Of a stretch of DNA of 62,665 bases, positions 41,524 to 51,724 are shown piece after piece (the stretch's first letter is position 1; each line of letters begins with the position of its first letter). This DNA is from Olavius algarvensis Delta 4 endosymbiont. Its GTDB lineage: Bacteria > Desulfobacterota > Desulfobacteria > Desulfobacterales > CAJINA01. Made by a program: the position numbers and the translations under genes. Location of the stretch: positions 1 through 62,665 of the forward strand of contig CAJINA010000227.1 of the NCBI GenBank assembly GCA_905176665.1, written 5' to 3'. The notes under the pieces were generated by a model that saw only the letters and a list, made by a program, of their open reading frames with translations, was not told the DNA's origin and ran no database searches.

Positions 41524-42987
41524 TCAACCGGCCGGCGGCGGCAGTTCAGCCACCAGCCTGATGGAAGCGGTGAGCTCTTCCAGCTGGAAATGCGGCCTTA
41601 AAAAGGCGATGGCATTGTAACAGCCGGGTTTGCCGGGGATTTCGGTCACATCCACCCTGGCTTCCCGCAGCGGGAACTTGGCCTTCATCTCCTGGCTGGC
41701 ATTGTCCTGGCCCAGGACATAGTTGCTAATCCAGCGATTGAGATAGGCCGAGATGGTTTCAGCCGTCTGGAAGCTGCCGATTTTGTCCCGCATGATCGCC
41801 TTTAGATAATGGGCAAAGCGCGAAGCCGCCAGCACATAGGGCAGCACCGCGGATATGCGCGCGTTGGCATTGGCGGAGTCGGTATCATACACTTTGGGTT
41901 TCTGGGCTGTCTGCCCGCCGAAAAAGGCCGCGTAGTCCGTGCCCTTGCAGTGCACCAGCGAGATAAACCCCAGGTCGCTGAGCTCTTTTTCACGCCGGTC
42001 GGTGATGGCGATCTCGGTGGGGCATTTCAAGGCGATATCGCCTTCGTCGGTTGAAAAGGTGTGCGTCGGCAGCCCTTCCACCAGTCCGCCGCCTTCCACG
42101 CCGCGAATGGCGGCACACCACTTGTAGAGGGCAAAGGCGTTAGTAATCCGCTGGGCCAGGGCGTAGGCCGCGTTGCCCCACAGGTACTTGGCGTGATCCT
42201 TGCCGTCCACGTCTTCCTCGAAACTGAGCCCTTCCACGGGCACCGTATCGGCGCCGTAGGGCAGCCGCATCAGGATATGGGGCATGGCCGGGGTGACATA
42301 GCGGGAATCTTCGCTGTCACGAAAGGAGCGCCATTTGATCAACTCCGCGCTCTCAAAGACCTTGGCCAGGTCCCGCGGGACCCCCAGCTTGGTAAAGCTG
42401 CCCAGATCGAACATCTTGGGGTCGGCGGCGGCAATAAAAGGCGCATGGGCCGCCGCGGCGACATTGGAGAGTTTTTCCAGCAGGGCCACATCCTGGGGGT
42501 GCCGGCCGAATTCAAAATCACCCATGAGCATGGTGTAGGGGCTCCCGCCAAACGTGCCGTACTCTTCCTCGTAGACTTTCTTGAACAGCTGGCTCTGGTC
42601 GAATTCAACCGCCGTTTCCAGGTCTTTCAACAGTTCCGCTGCGGTTACATTCAAAAGCCGCAGCTTCAGCATAACGCCGGTTTCGGTGTTCATCACCAGG
42701 TAGTTCAATCCGCGCCAGGATCCCTCGAGTTTCTGGAAGTCATCGTGGTGCATGACCTCATTCATCTGGAGGGTCAACAGTTCGTCAATCGTGGCAATCT
42801 GTTCATTGATCATGGCGGCCGTATCCGCGCTGACGGTCATGCCCTCATCCAGAATCTGGGCTACAAATTCACCGATGAGATCCTTGGCGTAAGGCACCTG
42901 GGACTCATCTTTGACCATCTGGCCGTTTTGAATAATATTATCAAGCAAGCCCAACTCTTCGGCAGCTTGTTCTTGTTCTTCAGCCAT
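41524..42987 (-). CDS. tssC: T6SS sheath protein TssC (VipB)
   Basis: A 487-aa large sheath subunit that assembles with TssB into the contractile sheath. It is strongly conserved: SWRGLNYLVMNTETG, LMGDFEFGRHPQDV, FIAAADPKMF, MPHILMRLPYG, FPLREARVDVTEIPGKPGCYNAI and the late FLRPHFQLEELTASIRLV. AAGGAGG precedes the ATG. It lies 53 bp after tssB. Confidence 0.97.
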   Translation of the reverse strand: MAEEQEQAAEELGLLDNIIQNGQMVKDESQVPYAKDLIGEFVAQILDEGMTVSADTAAMINEQIATIDELLTLQMNEVMHHDDFQKLEGSWRGLNYLVMNTETGVMLKLRLLNVTAAELLKDLETAVEFDQSQLFKKVYEEEYGTFGGSPYTMLMGDFEFGRHPQDVALLEKLSNVAAAAHAPFIAAADPKMFDLGSFTKLGVPRDLAKVFESAELIKWRSFRDSEDSRYVTPAMPHILMRLPYGADTVPVEGLSFEEDVDGKDHAKYLWGNAAYALAQRITNAFALYKWCAAIRGVEGGGLVEGLPTHTFSTDEGDIALKCPTEIAITDRREKELSDLGFISLVHCKGTDYAAFFGGQTAQKPKVYDTDSANANARISAVLPYVLAASRFAHYLKAIMRDKIGSFQTAETISAYLNRWISNYVLGQDNASQEMKAKFPLREARVDVTEIPGKPGCYNAIAFLRPHFQLEELTASIRLVAELPPPAG

Positions 42988-43040
42988 GGTTCGTCCTCCT
43001 TATCTAAATAGCTTTATCAGCGTTTCAGGTTGGGCCACTC

Positions 43041-43601
43041 TTATTCCTCGGCCGGTTCATCGGCAGCCTCATCGCCGCCTTCTTCACCGCCCTCTTCACC
43101 ACCCTCTTCCGAGGCGGTCAGGGTCTTGAGCTCTTCCAGGCTTTCGGTACTCTGGATAACCTCCTGCAGCAGGTCATCCAGGTCGTCGTTGCCGTCGAGC
43201 TTGGTGAGCAGGTCGGACAGCCGCTGGCGGGCATCGTAGAGCTTTTTCAGGGGCTTGATCTGCTTCAAAACAGCAACCGGGTTGAAATCGTCCATGTGGT
43301 TGAACTTCAGCTCCAGGTTCATCTTGCTGTCGTCATCCACCAGTTTGTTGTCAACCTGGAACACCAGGCGCGGATTGATGGAGTCCATAATGTCGTTGAA
43401 GTTATCCCGATCGATTTCAACGAACTTACGCTCCTTCAGTTTCGGCAGCGGTTCCTCGGGTTGGCCGGATAGATCCGCCATGATCCCGCCCACGAAAGGC
43501 AGTTCCTTCATCTGGATGGCATCACCGATTTCAACATCATAGGTGATCTGCACCCTTGGCGGCCGGATACGATCCAGCTTGTGTTGTGTGCTTTCAGCCA
43601 T
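43041..43601 (-). CDS. tssB: T6SS sheath protein TssB (VipA)
   Basis: A 186-aa small sheath subunit. The conserved start reads IRPPRVQITYDVEIGDAIQMKELPFVGGIMADLSG, in the family's core, and FVEIDRDNFNDIMDSINPRL follows. The C terminus (about 165-186) is a run of Glu and Gly (EEGGEEGGEEGGDE) not found in most TssB. A perfect AAAGGAGG site precedes the ATG, consistent with high expression. A 109-bp gap to tssA may hold a promoter. Confidence 0.96.
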   Translation of the reverse strand: MAESTQHKLDRIRPPRVQITYDVEIGDAIQMKELPFVGGIMADLSGQPEEPLPKLKERKFVEIDRDNFNDIMDSINPRLVFQVDNKLVDDDSKMNLELKFNHMDDFNPVAVLKQIKPLKKLYDARQRLSDLLTKLDGNDDLDDLLQEVIQSTESLEELKTLTASEEGGEEGGEEGGDEAADEPAEE

Positions 43602-43712
43602 AATGACCTCCTTTTCCCATGTTAGGTTTTAAAAGACATATGCGTGTAATCAGTACCTGGTACAAATATATGGTATCCACCCGATCCCCATAATCGGGAT
43701 TTTCTCAAATCA

Positions 43713-44903
43713 TCAGTCACTTTTTCGCGCTTCATCGAGCGGGACGGCCACCTTGACCCCCAGCAGGTTGAATATCTGGCGCAGGTTGCTATCGTCTTGA
43801 ATCAGTTCCCTGAGAAGTTCCGTCAGTGACATCCGCCCCCATGATACCGCCCGTTTGACAAGATGGGGTGTGGGGCTGTGGGGTTCATGAATGAGCAGGT
43901 AATCGGCCGCCGCCGCCAACAGCCGGTAGGCTTCGTCACGGCTTTTGATCGATAAGGTTGCCAGCTGATCAACCTGATCGGCAGCTTCGTCATCTGAAGA
44001 CGCCTCGCCTTGCTCCGGGGAAACTGCCTCTGCCGGCATTTCAATCTGTTTTTCCTTTAAAAAATTATTAACGAGCCCGAGAATATTTTCAAGGTTTTCT
44101 TTGAACATGTTCAGGCTGGGCGCCTCGGCAGCACACTTTTCGTTCAGCAACTCGTTCAGGTCAGCCAGCAAACGCAGGGATTCTTCAACGTACTGCGACT
44201 GACCGACATAAAACCGGCCGCTGGTGAACATGACACTGCCTAAAAATTTGGCCCGCGTGGCCCGGCCCTGGCCCTCGGCCCGGGCAATGGCGTCCGGCTC
44301 TTTGACGGCCAGTTTTTCCAAAAGGTTGGCACTTTCCCAGTCGGCATAACTATAGGGCTGGGAATCCATGGATTCGGGTGATGTCAGGGGCACAAACTTG
44401 AGCTTGACCGATAATTTCTCGTTTAACCAGATAACAGGGGCCACCCGGGCGGTGAGGTCATCATCCTCTATGGCCGGGTGCGCGTCGGCCCAAAAGTTTT
44501 CCACCAGGCCCTGCAGCAGTTTCAGCCCCTCTTTAAGACCCGTGAACCCATGCAGGCAAATGAGGGCTTCCGTCAGCCAGGCGGCTACCTGGATGTCTTT
44601 GGAACGGTTTTCCAGCACGTCCAGGCAAAGTTCCATGACCTGGTCCCAATTTGCCTTTTTCAGCTCCCGCTCCCAGATACCCTGGGGCAATTCGGCCGGT
44701 TCTTCCTTGCGGGCCTCCTGGATACGGTCATATGTCCCTTCGTATCGCAGGGCCTCACCGGCCGGGTTATCACCCGGTATGGGCGTCAGGTAGCGCTCGG
44801 TATCCAGGCGGAAGGCTTCGTTGCCGCCCGCCTGTCCCTCGGCGGTGGCTGCAACCTCCCCAACCCCAGCGTCGGCCTCGGCCGGTTTTTCCTTGTCTGT
44901 CAT
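43713..44903 (-). CDS. tssA: T6SS cap/baseplate protein TssA
   Basis: A 396-aa TssA with the N-terminal ImpA domain (about 35-160: DNPAGEALRYEGTYDRIQEARKEE, ANWDQVMELC, KDIQVAAWLTEALI). The C-terminal part (PHSPTPHLVKRAVSWGRMSLTELLRELI, about 350-390) is the short VasJ-like end. TssA recruits baseplate parts and caps the growing tail. The start at 44903 has AGGGGAG; a longer frame to 44936 enters tssM. It follows tssM after a single base. Confidence 0.92.
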   Translation of the reverse strand: MTDKEKPAEADAGVGEVAATAEGQAGGNEAFRLDTERYLTPIPGDNPAGEALRYEGTYDRIQEARKEEPAELPQGIWERELKKANWDQVMELCLDVLENRSKDIQVAAWLTEALICLHGFTGLKEGLKLLQGLVENFWADAHPAIEDDDLTARVAPVIWLNEKLSVKLKFVPLTSPESMDSQPYSYADWESANLLEKLAVKEPDAIARAEGQGRATRAKFLGSVMFTSGRFYVGQSQYVEESLRLLADLNELLNEKCAAEAPSLNMFKENLENILGLVNNFLKEKQIEMPAEAVSPEQGEASSDDEAADQVDQLATLSIKSRDEAYRLLAAAADYLLIHEPHSPTPHLVKRAVSWGRMSLTELLRELIQDDSNLRQIFNLLGVKVAVPLDEARKSD

Positions 44904-44904
44904 A

Positions 44905-47900
44905 TCAATCTCCCCTGGCGGCTGATAGCATGCCAAGCTTGGGTGCCGATGTCGGAAATGTGGGCATCTGCAAGGGTAGCCTGGCTTTGTCGGCAGTGGT
45001 CAAGGCAATCCGCACAAATGCCGTTGATTTAAATTTCTTGCCGGTCGGGTCCTTGCCGCTCACCCGATCCACTTCGACGTTGAACTTTAACGTGTGTGGT
45101 TTCTGGTCGACGAACCCGCTCAAATCGGTTTTTTCGGCGGCATGCTCCTTCAAAAGACGCAAAAGCGACCAGTTATTGGTAAACCGCCAGGTGGCGGTCC
45201 GCCCTTTTACCCCGGCCCCCTCATAAGACCCTGCAAAAACAGGCTTGTAGGGCGCATTTTTAGCCCAGCGGAGGGACAGCGTCACCGGTTCGCCCAACGA
45301 CCATTGGCCGCTGGTAGTCTTCCCGCCGTCGATCAGGGTCTGTTTGCCGACCACCAGCTTCCACCCGATGATCTGGTTGGCCATGACCTCATACGCCTGG
45401 TTGACCCGGAAGGTCACTTCCAATCCGAGGGCGGGGGCCTCTTTCTCGGCATCTTCGGCCGGGGCATCCTTTTTCGGCTCTTCTTCAGCAGCCAGATAGA
45501 GGCCGAAAAAGCCGCGGACGTTCTCCATGTCTTCTATAAAGCGGGCGGCGTGGTTTCCGGACAGCCCGAAATTGTTGTTGAACTTGAGCACACTTTTAAT
45601 CGTGGGTACCACTTCGTCGTAAAACGTATAGAACTCCTTGATTTGTTCAGGAGCGGCCTCTTCGTAACCTGCCATTCCCGGTTCCAGATCGGAAAATGGA
45701 AATTTCCCGGCCAACTTCTCATCAAAAAATGATTTCAAGGCCCGGTAATTCGTCTCCACGGTCCGCGAGGCGATGACCTGGCACTGGTCGTAGAGCAGGC
45801 GCCGCAGTTCATTGCGCCTTTGTAAAAATATGTCGCCGGATTGCGCCTGCAGCATATCCGCGGTAATTTTCTCATAGTAGTTTGTGGCATCAACCACATT
45901 CATACCGGACACTATATATTTTTCTAAAACCGCAATCGTGTTTTTGGGTTTCTTGGCCTCATACTTGCCGAGTTCGGTCAGGATCCGTTCCCATTTGAAC
46001 AGAATCCGTTCTTCCTCCCGGTTGCGCAGAAGCTGACTGTTTTTAAAGAACGTGACCAGTGGGCGCGCGTATTCCTCAGCCAGAAAATGAATGCGCTTGC
46101 GTTGAAACTTGAGATAATTTTTAAGATCTTTTTCATCCTGGACGTCAAATGCCTCGTAGGCAACCGGCTGGCTGCCGTCCCACCAGGATAGGTCGCCCCC
46201 CTTGACACCATACAGTTCTTCTTCTTCAAGGAAGCTGTTGAATGCTTCGAGCAATGTGGCCGTCTGCCAGTACAGCACATCGGAAAGGACCTGATGGGAC
46301 CTTACCAGGTTCAATGAATTCAGTTTGCTAAGCAACCGGGTCAGGTTCGCGGCCGATTTGTTGAAATCCCGGACTTCGACCAAGATATCGGTTTCCGGCA
46401 ATTGCCCGTCGTAATCCACCGGGATAGCCTCGAACTGCTGGGCGCGGCGAACCAGATCCATCACCTTTTTATCGAGGTTTTCACGGGCCAGGTTGGCCAT
46501 GGAGCTTTGCAGCCCGATAGGAAAATTTTTCAGGCCGTCCTGGCTGTAGGCTTCAAACGGCTCAAACATCCGTAGCGCTTCATCGAGCAGGTTTTGATCC
46601 CAGCGCAGACGCGTTCCCGGCGGGAGTTTCATCCCTTTACGCCGGGTCAGCTCTGCGTCCATGAAATCCTGCCCTAAAAGTTGTTCCAGCTCGGCTTTCA
46701 GGGCCAGCACCGTCGGAGAAAGGCGGTTGAAAATGGCGGGCGGTTCCGCCTCCCCCTCGCCCTCTTCATCCTCCAGATCCAGGTCAAGATCTTCATCGTC
46801 GGCTTCTTCTTCCAGCACGATCGGTCCGTCCTTTTCATTGATATCCAGGATGTCGGCATTTTTGAATTCGGCAAAGAATGTTTCATTATCGACCAGTGGT
46901 TCCTCGATGACCGCACTTTTTAAAGATTCCTGGGCCGCTTCGATAATGCCCGGGTCCGCCGTAGTGGCCAGGAGTGGCCCGGTGAGGATGGAACGTTTCG
47001 AACCCAGGGCTTCTTTCAGTTTGACAAAACCGGTCTCGCCTTCGGTAAATACCTCATCCTTGAGGTCCGGGCCCATGAAGCTGGAGTCTTCTATGGCCGT
47101 CAGGACCTCTTCAAACGCATCACCCAGCTCAAATCCCTCATTGAAAACCCAGGCGAATTCTTCCCGCGCCAGATCTTCTTCGCTGCGGGCAATTGAATCC
47201 AACACCACCTTGATATTCTTGAGTTCACCGGCCGGACCACGCCGCTGCCGGGCAAAGCGGTCCAGGCGGTACGCCAGACGCTGGGTGCTGATCTCCAACT
47301 GATTGGGGTCATACAACCTGCGGTATAGCCGTTTGGTAAGCTTTTTAAGGGTAAAGAACTTGGCCTTGAGCCTGAAGATTGAGGGATCAAACACCCGGTA
47401 ATGGGTTTTCCCGAGCGAGGCATGATAAGAGCGGGCATTCTTGTAGAACTCAGACGGCAGTTCGATGTCAAAGAGGTACTTGACAACCTGGCCCATGTCC
47501 TCGAGGTTTTTCGTAGAGCTCAGACCGTTGTACGGGTTGGCATTGCGCTCGAGTTCACCCAGTGCGCTGACAAACTTCTGCAGGCGCAGGAATTCCGGCA
47601 TGTCTTCAACGGCCTGGAGTTCCCTGCCGTTTTCTTCAGCATATTCCGCCCCGCTCTGGGCTTCAAAAATCTTTTTCGCTTTCTGGAGCAGTTCGATATA
47701 AAGCGCCTTGAGGATGATCTCGTCATAGGCCAGAGTCATCGACCGCCGAAGATCCGAATGCAGATCACTGAACCACGAAGACGGAATGAAGGCGTAGGTC
47801 AGGTGCCTGAAATTGGTCATCCCCCTGAATAAATTCTGGCCGCTCTCTCTAAACGTATTGGACATCGACTCCTGGTGCAGGGCACGGTAGAGGGCCAGCC

Positions 47901-49014
47901 CCTCCGGTCCCTCATCCTGTTTTCGAAATTTGCGCAGGTCCTCTTCAATCTGTTCAAAGACGGGCAGCATGGCGCGTTTGTCGTCCTTGAGGCGGTTGCT
48001 GGCGAGCCACAACCCCAGAAAACAGGTCAAAGCCAGGGCCAGGGCCACCACCTGGGTAGCGATCACGGTTCTGTTCTTGGATGTCAGTGTCCGGGTCAGG
48101 GGCCGTGCCAGGCGAAACTCGGAAAAGATCTTCTTGTTGAACAATTCCCTGAAGAAATAGACCGTCTTGGGCGCATTCCTGATTTCATCTATGCCGGCAT
48201 CTCCGCAGAAATAGAGCCCCCGGAACATATAATTGTCCTGATAGACGCTCTGCCGGAAGACGCGGTCGAGATAAATCTGGATGGGTTCGGCCAGTTGCTT
48301 GATCTTTTCCGGAAGCAGGAATAGCCCGCCCGGGTCGCGCAGGTTGCTGCGCTCGGTGAACAGTTCAAACTGGGTCTTGAAAAGATCCTGGTTGATGCTG
48401 TTAAACGCCCGCTGCACCCATTCACTGGCATAACCCGTCTCGATTGAATGGGGTGATGACCAGCCAAATATATTGCTGGTGAGCTGGTCGGGTAAATTCT
48501 GGCAGTAACTCTGAAAACCTTCGATACGGTCGCACCCGGTCACAAGCACGTAAACCGGGAAGCGCATACCCAGGACCTTCTGGGCCTCGCGCAATTTATT
48601 AGCCAACAGGTCGGCTTTGCGCGACGCTTCATCCAGATCGGCTTCATCGCCCGACTGACCACCAAGTAGATTCTGGCAGGGAATCGTTAAAACGACCCCG
48701 TCTATGGGGCGCTCGGGGCGGTGTTTCTGCAACAGGCGCAGAAAAAGCCGCCAGAGTTTTTCATTGGACGAAAAGCCATCCTCCTGGAGTACGAGGTCTC
48801 CAGATACATCGATCACAATTCCTTTTTCAAAGAACCACCACTTGCACTCATCGCGTTCACCCGAACGGCCGCTTACCGGCCCGCCCAGCGGCATCTTGAA
48901 GCGGGCCTGCTCGAGGCTGCGGGTCTTGCCCGCGCCGGCCTCACCCAGCATCATGATCCACGGAATCTGGTAGCGGTATTTTTTCCCGGGCACGTTGGCT
49001 TTCATACGCTTCAT
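44905..49014 (-). CDS. tssM: T6SS membrane protein TssM (IcmF), main part
   Basis: 1369 aa of TssM/IcmF lacking its N-terminal membrane part. The frame opens with PWIMMLGEAGAGKT, the Walker A of the cytoplasmic GTPase-like domain, then a further TM near 320-340 (VIATQVVALALALTCFLGLW) and the long periplasmic region that ends in the TssJ-contacting domain. A Glu/Asp-rich insert lies near 760-780. The ATG at 49014 has no ribosome site. The same frame is open and protein-like for about 100 nt upstream (KVAAFSKLSALRLRKIC), with no start codon, so this part probably was fused to the open frame at 49041-49367. Confidence 0.9.
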   Translation of the reverse strand: MKRMKANVPGKKYRYQIPWIMMLGEAGAGKTRSLEQARFKMPLGGPVSGRSGERDECKWWFFEKGIVIDVSGDLVLQEDGFSSNEKLWRLFLRLLQKHRPERPIDGVVLTIPCQNLLGGQSGDEADLDEASRKADLLANKLREAQKVLGMRFPVYVLVTGCDRIEGFQSYCQNLPDQLTSNIFGWSSPHSIETGYASEWVQRAFNSINQDLFKTQFELFTERSNLRDPGGLFLLPEKIKQLAEPIQIYLDRVFRQSVYQDNYMFRGLYFCGDAGIDEIRNAPKTVYFFRELFNKKIFSEFRLARPLTRTLTSKNRTVIATQVVALALALTCFLGLWLASNRLKDDKRAMLPVFEQIEEDLRKFRKQDEGPEGLALYRALHQESMSNTFRESGQNLFRGMTNFRHLTYAFIPSSWFSDLHSDLRRSMTLAYDEIILKALYIELLQKAKKIFEAQSGAEYAEENGRELQAVEDMPEFLRLQKFVSALGELERNANPYNGLSSTKNLEDMGQVVKYLFDIELPSEFYKNARSYHASLGKTHYRVFDPSIFRLKAKFFTLKKLTKRLYRRLYDPNQLEISTQRLAYRLDRFARQRRGPAGELKNIKVVLDSIARSEEDLAREEFAWVFNEGFELGDAFEEVLTAIEDSSFMGPDLKDEVFTEGETGFVKLKEALGSKRSILTGPLLATTADPGIIEAAQESLKSAVIEEPLVDNETFFAEFKNADILDINEKDGPIVLEEEADDEDLDLDLEDEEGEGEAEPPAIFNRLSPTVLALKAELEQLLGQDFMDAELTRRKGMKLPPGTRLRWDQNLLDEALRMFEPFEAYSQDGLKNFPIGLQSSMANLARENLDKKVMDLVRRAQQFEAIPVDYDGQLPETDILVEVRDFNKSAANLTRLLSKLNSLNLVRSHQVLSDVLYWQTATLLEAFNSFLEEEELYGVKGGDLSWWDGSQPVAYEAFDVQDEKDLKNYLKFQRKRIHFLAEEYARPLVTFFKNSQLLRNREEERILFKWERILTELGKYEAKKPKNTIAVLEKYIVSGMNVVDATNYYEKITADMLQAQSGDIFLQRRNELRRLLYDQCQVIASRTVETNYRALKSFFDEKLAGKFPFSDLEPGMAGYEEAAPEQIKEFYTFYDEVVPTIKSVLKFNNNFGLSGNHAARFIEDMENVRGFFGLYLAAEEEPKKDAPAEDAEKEAPALGLEVTFRVNQAYEVMANQIIGWKLVVGKQTLIDGGKTTSGQWSLGEPVTLSLRWAKNAPYKPVFAGSYEGAGVKGRTATWRFTNNWSLLRLLKEHAAEKTDLSGFVDQKPHTLKFNVEVDRVSGKDPTGKKFKSTAFVRIALTTADKARLPLQMPTFPTSAPKLGMLSAARGD

Positions 49015-49040
49015 GGCCCGGGAGCAAATCTTGCGTAGTC

Positions 49041-49367
49041 TTAAAGCGGATAGCTTGCTGAACGCAGCGACTTTGGCAGCGGCGGCAGGCGCCCCTCTTC
49101 GGGTTCCTTTTCCGGCTCTTCGGCTTCGTCTTCGTCAGCCTCCTCCTCATCTTCAGCGGCTGCCTCGGGCTTGGGTTTTTTCCGCCCTAACAGGAAAACG
49201 ACCAGCATAACCAATAACAGGACCCCGATCAGGACTGCCACCCAGATCAATAATTGGAGTGTGTTGTTGCGGGCATATTCCAGGAGCCAGCCTTTGAACT
49301 TGTAAAAGAGGCCCAGAACCAAAAGAATGCCTGTAAAACTCCACCAAAATTTGAGGCGTGCGATCAT
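49041..49367 (-). CDS. tssM: N-terminal membrane part of TssM (split)
   Basis: A 108-aa frame with two transmembrane segments (about 10-28 and 38-62: LLIWVAVLIGVLLLVMLVVFLL) and an acidic tail. This is the layout of the first 100 residues of TssM, which should lead into the GTPase domain in a single protein. The reading frame of the main part is -1 relative to this one. A base missing from the sequence, or -1 slippage at GGAAAAGG (49106-49113), would join them. A true split gene with two proteins is the alternative. Confidence 0.75.
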   Translation of the reverse strand: MIARLKFWWSFTGILLVLGLFYKFKGWLLEYARNNTLQLLIWVAVLIGVLLLVMLVVFLLGRKKPKPEAAAEDEEEADEDEAEEPEKEPEEGRLPPLPKSLRSASYPL

Positions 49368-49399
49368 ACGATTATATCCAGTTCATTAGCGTACCAGTT

Positions 49400-50200
49400 C
49401 TAATTGGCATTGTACGCACCACGAATAATCTGCTCGGCAATATTCACCAGGTCTTTGGTTTGGTGATCCCAAACCGTGTGTGACCCTACGAGAAACAGAA
49501 TGATGATAAACGCGATCAGTCCAATCCATTTGTTCAGGTAGGGCAGCCGCTTGCCCTCGCTTTTGTCCAGCGTGTAATTATATGTTTCCGGAAACAACTG
49601 CTTGGTTTCAGCATGCAGGTCGGTATTCGTTTTGAAAATGAAGGTAAATAACTGGCTGCGGTAGTAATCCCGCATGCCCTCGTCATCCTTCCCCTTGAAT
49701 TTACCCCGGAATCCCAAAGCGAGCGCCATCAGGTAGACGGCCGCAATTTCAATCAGGGCTGGATCGCGATCTTTGAGCAGGTCTTCGATCTTTTCGAACA
49801 AAAGCTCCCCGGCCACATGGGTGCCGAAGAATTTGTATTCCAGCAGATTGGACTTCCAGAGTTCCCGCCCCTGCCAGGGCATATTCAAAAATACCTCATC
49901 CGCCAGGGCCGCCATGACGTACTGGGCCTTCTTGTAGTAATCAACGCCGTATTCGCCCCCATGCCGCCGGGATTCGAGCACCTGTTCCTCCAGCACCTTG
50001 ATGAGGTTGACCTGGACGACGTGCACCCGGTCCGCTTCGGTAGTCTCCGCGGCCGCCTCTCCGCCCTCCTCTGCGGTGACCGGCGGTTCAGCCAGGCCAC
50101 TTTCTATCTCGGAAACCAACGCTTTCTGCCGCACAACCTTTTCATAGAATGTGTGGAATTGCTTCAGCAGAAACGAACTTTCCAGTTCGGATGGATTCAT
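49400..50200 (-). CDS. tssL: T6SS membrane protein TssL (DotU)
   Basis: A 266-aa TssL, inner membrane partner of TssM. The cytoplasmic part has YYKKAQYVMAALADEVFLNMPW and ELLFEKIEDLL, typical for DotU; a single C-terminal transmembrane segment (about 222-242, IGLIAFIIILFLVGSHTVW) anchors it. There is no peptidoglycan-binding OmpA domain, so cell wall binding must come from another protein. GGAGAAGG precedes the ATG. Confidence 0.95.
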   Translation of the reverse strand: MNPSELESSFLLKQFHTFYEKVVRQKALVSEIESGLAEPPVTAEEGGEAAAETTEADRVHVVQVNLIKVLEEQVLESRRHGGEYGVDYYKKAQYVMAALADEVFLNMPWQGRELWKSNLLEYKFFGTHVAGELLFEKIEDLLKDRDPALIEIAAVYLMALALGFRGKFKGKDDEGMRDYYRSQLFTFIFKTNTDLHAETKQLFPETYNYTLDKSEGKRLPYLNKWIGLIAFIIILFLVGSHTVWDHQTKDLVNIAEQIIRGAYNAN

Positions 50201-50217
50201 GTCAGCGCCTTCTCCGT

Positions 50218-51555
50218 TTACGTTTTATTGCGCACATATAAAATAATTTCAGCCGGTCCGCGCTTGTTCATCGGATCCGAGGTGTTGAATATCTGCAGCT
50301 TCTTGTCCGGGCTGATAAATTCGGCATCGGTATTGACCGAATAGAGGGTCACCCCGCGGGTCGGGACCAGTTCCTCATCTCCATCGATCTTTTCGCGGTC
50401 AGCGCCGCGGATACGCTTTTCTTTCAGCGACTCGACATTTGCGTCGCTGCTGATCAGGCACTCTTCAAACCAGGCGATGATCTCTTCTTCCGGTATGGCC
50501 GTGCGGCCCCGCACGCCAACCACAATCGTCGGGGTGGTCCAGGCCCGGATCAGGCGCACGGTAAATACCCCGTTTTCAAAATCGAACGGGATGGCCGTAT
50601 GCGACTCGAGAATCCCCTCGTCGATGACCCGGAAGATATAGTTGCGGGTTTCATCGAAATTGGCATACAGGTCATCATGATTATAGGGCGCCAGGACCGG
50701 CGGCACCAGGCCGGTACCCAGGGCCGAGAGATTCCCCATGATGGCGCACAGGGAAAGATACAGCGTATAGGGATGCGCCCGCCCGCTGCTCAGCAGGGCT
50801 TCGAATCCTGGCAGGCCGGATACCATGGCATGGATCAGCAGCTTGGTCTCGAGGGACATTGGTCCCCGCAGCGCAGCCGCCGGGGAACTGATCCGCTCCG
50901 CCAGGAAGACGGCTTTCTCGCGCAGCCGTCGGGATATGGCGCTGCACAACCGGCCAATAGGTGATTTCAAGGCTACATGCAGGCAGGGCGCCAGGTAGTC
51001 GGTCATGGCATAGGTCTCGTTCTTGTAGATAACCTGGGCCAGGGGCAGGGCGGTGTACTTCTGGGGTGGTTTATCGGTAATCAGCAGGCTCAGGCGTGGG
51101 ACCAGGCGCGGAATGGACAACTTGGATTCGCCGGTGTTTTCGTCAATCACCGGCCGGCCTTCCACGGAGTCATACCGGGCCAGCGTGCCGCGCGCCGCGA
51201 CCTCGCCCTCTTTTTTAGCTGGTACGACCAGGTAGACACTGATCGGGGCCTGGGACATTTCATCCGTGTAAGGGGTGAGGTCCACCTCGAGATCCCCCGC
51301 GGTGGCCGGCGTATGGTAAACCACCAGTCCGTCCGGCATGACCGCTTCTATTTCGAGCACCCGAAAAACGCCCTCGATGAGGAGGACCGTATCGATGGTG
51401 AGGCTCTTGATGCCCCAGTGAAAAGGCGTGGCGGCTTCCAGCTGGTAATGTAGGAGGTCGTCGATTCGGGCCGACATCTGCTAAAAATGCTGAGGCGCCA
51501 GCAGCATGCCTTCGTGCCATTGAATCGCATCCGGTAATTTAGGGGCAACAGTCAT
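50218..51555 (-). CDS. tssK: T6SS baseplate protein TssK, interrupted by in-frame TAG
   Basis: TssK connects baseplate and membrane complex. From the ATG at 51555 (with AAGGAAA upstream) the frame reads MTVAPKLPDAIQWHEGMLLAPQHF, then TAG (51483-51481), then QMSARIDDLLHYQ and 419 aa of TssK. The family motif is PQHFQQ, so TAG stands where CAG (Gln) is expected; the CAG that follows supplies the second Gln. The uninterrupted part from 51477 alone would lack the conserved WxEGMxLxPQHF start and has no ribosome site. Either a nonsense mutation, a base error, or amber read-through. Rest of the protein is intact. Confidence 0.9.
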
Positions 51556-51724
51556 GGCGATTTCCTTTTATCAATCGTCCTGCTCAGCAGGCTTTGGGCG
51601 GGGATGCACAGTCGTTTCCGGTGGCAGGCTTGAACCGCGGAGACCTCCGTTTGCCCTTAAGCGCTGCAAACGGTTGCATTGTCTCCAGTGCCGGCGATGT
51701 AACGGCCGGCCGCCTGCCCAGCCA

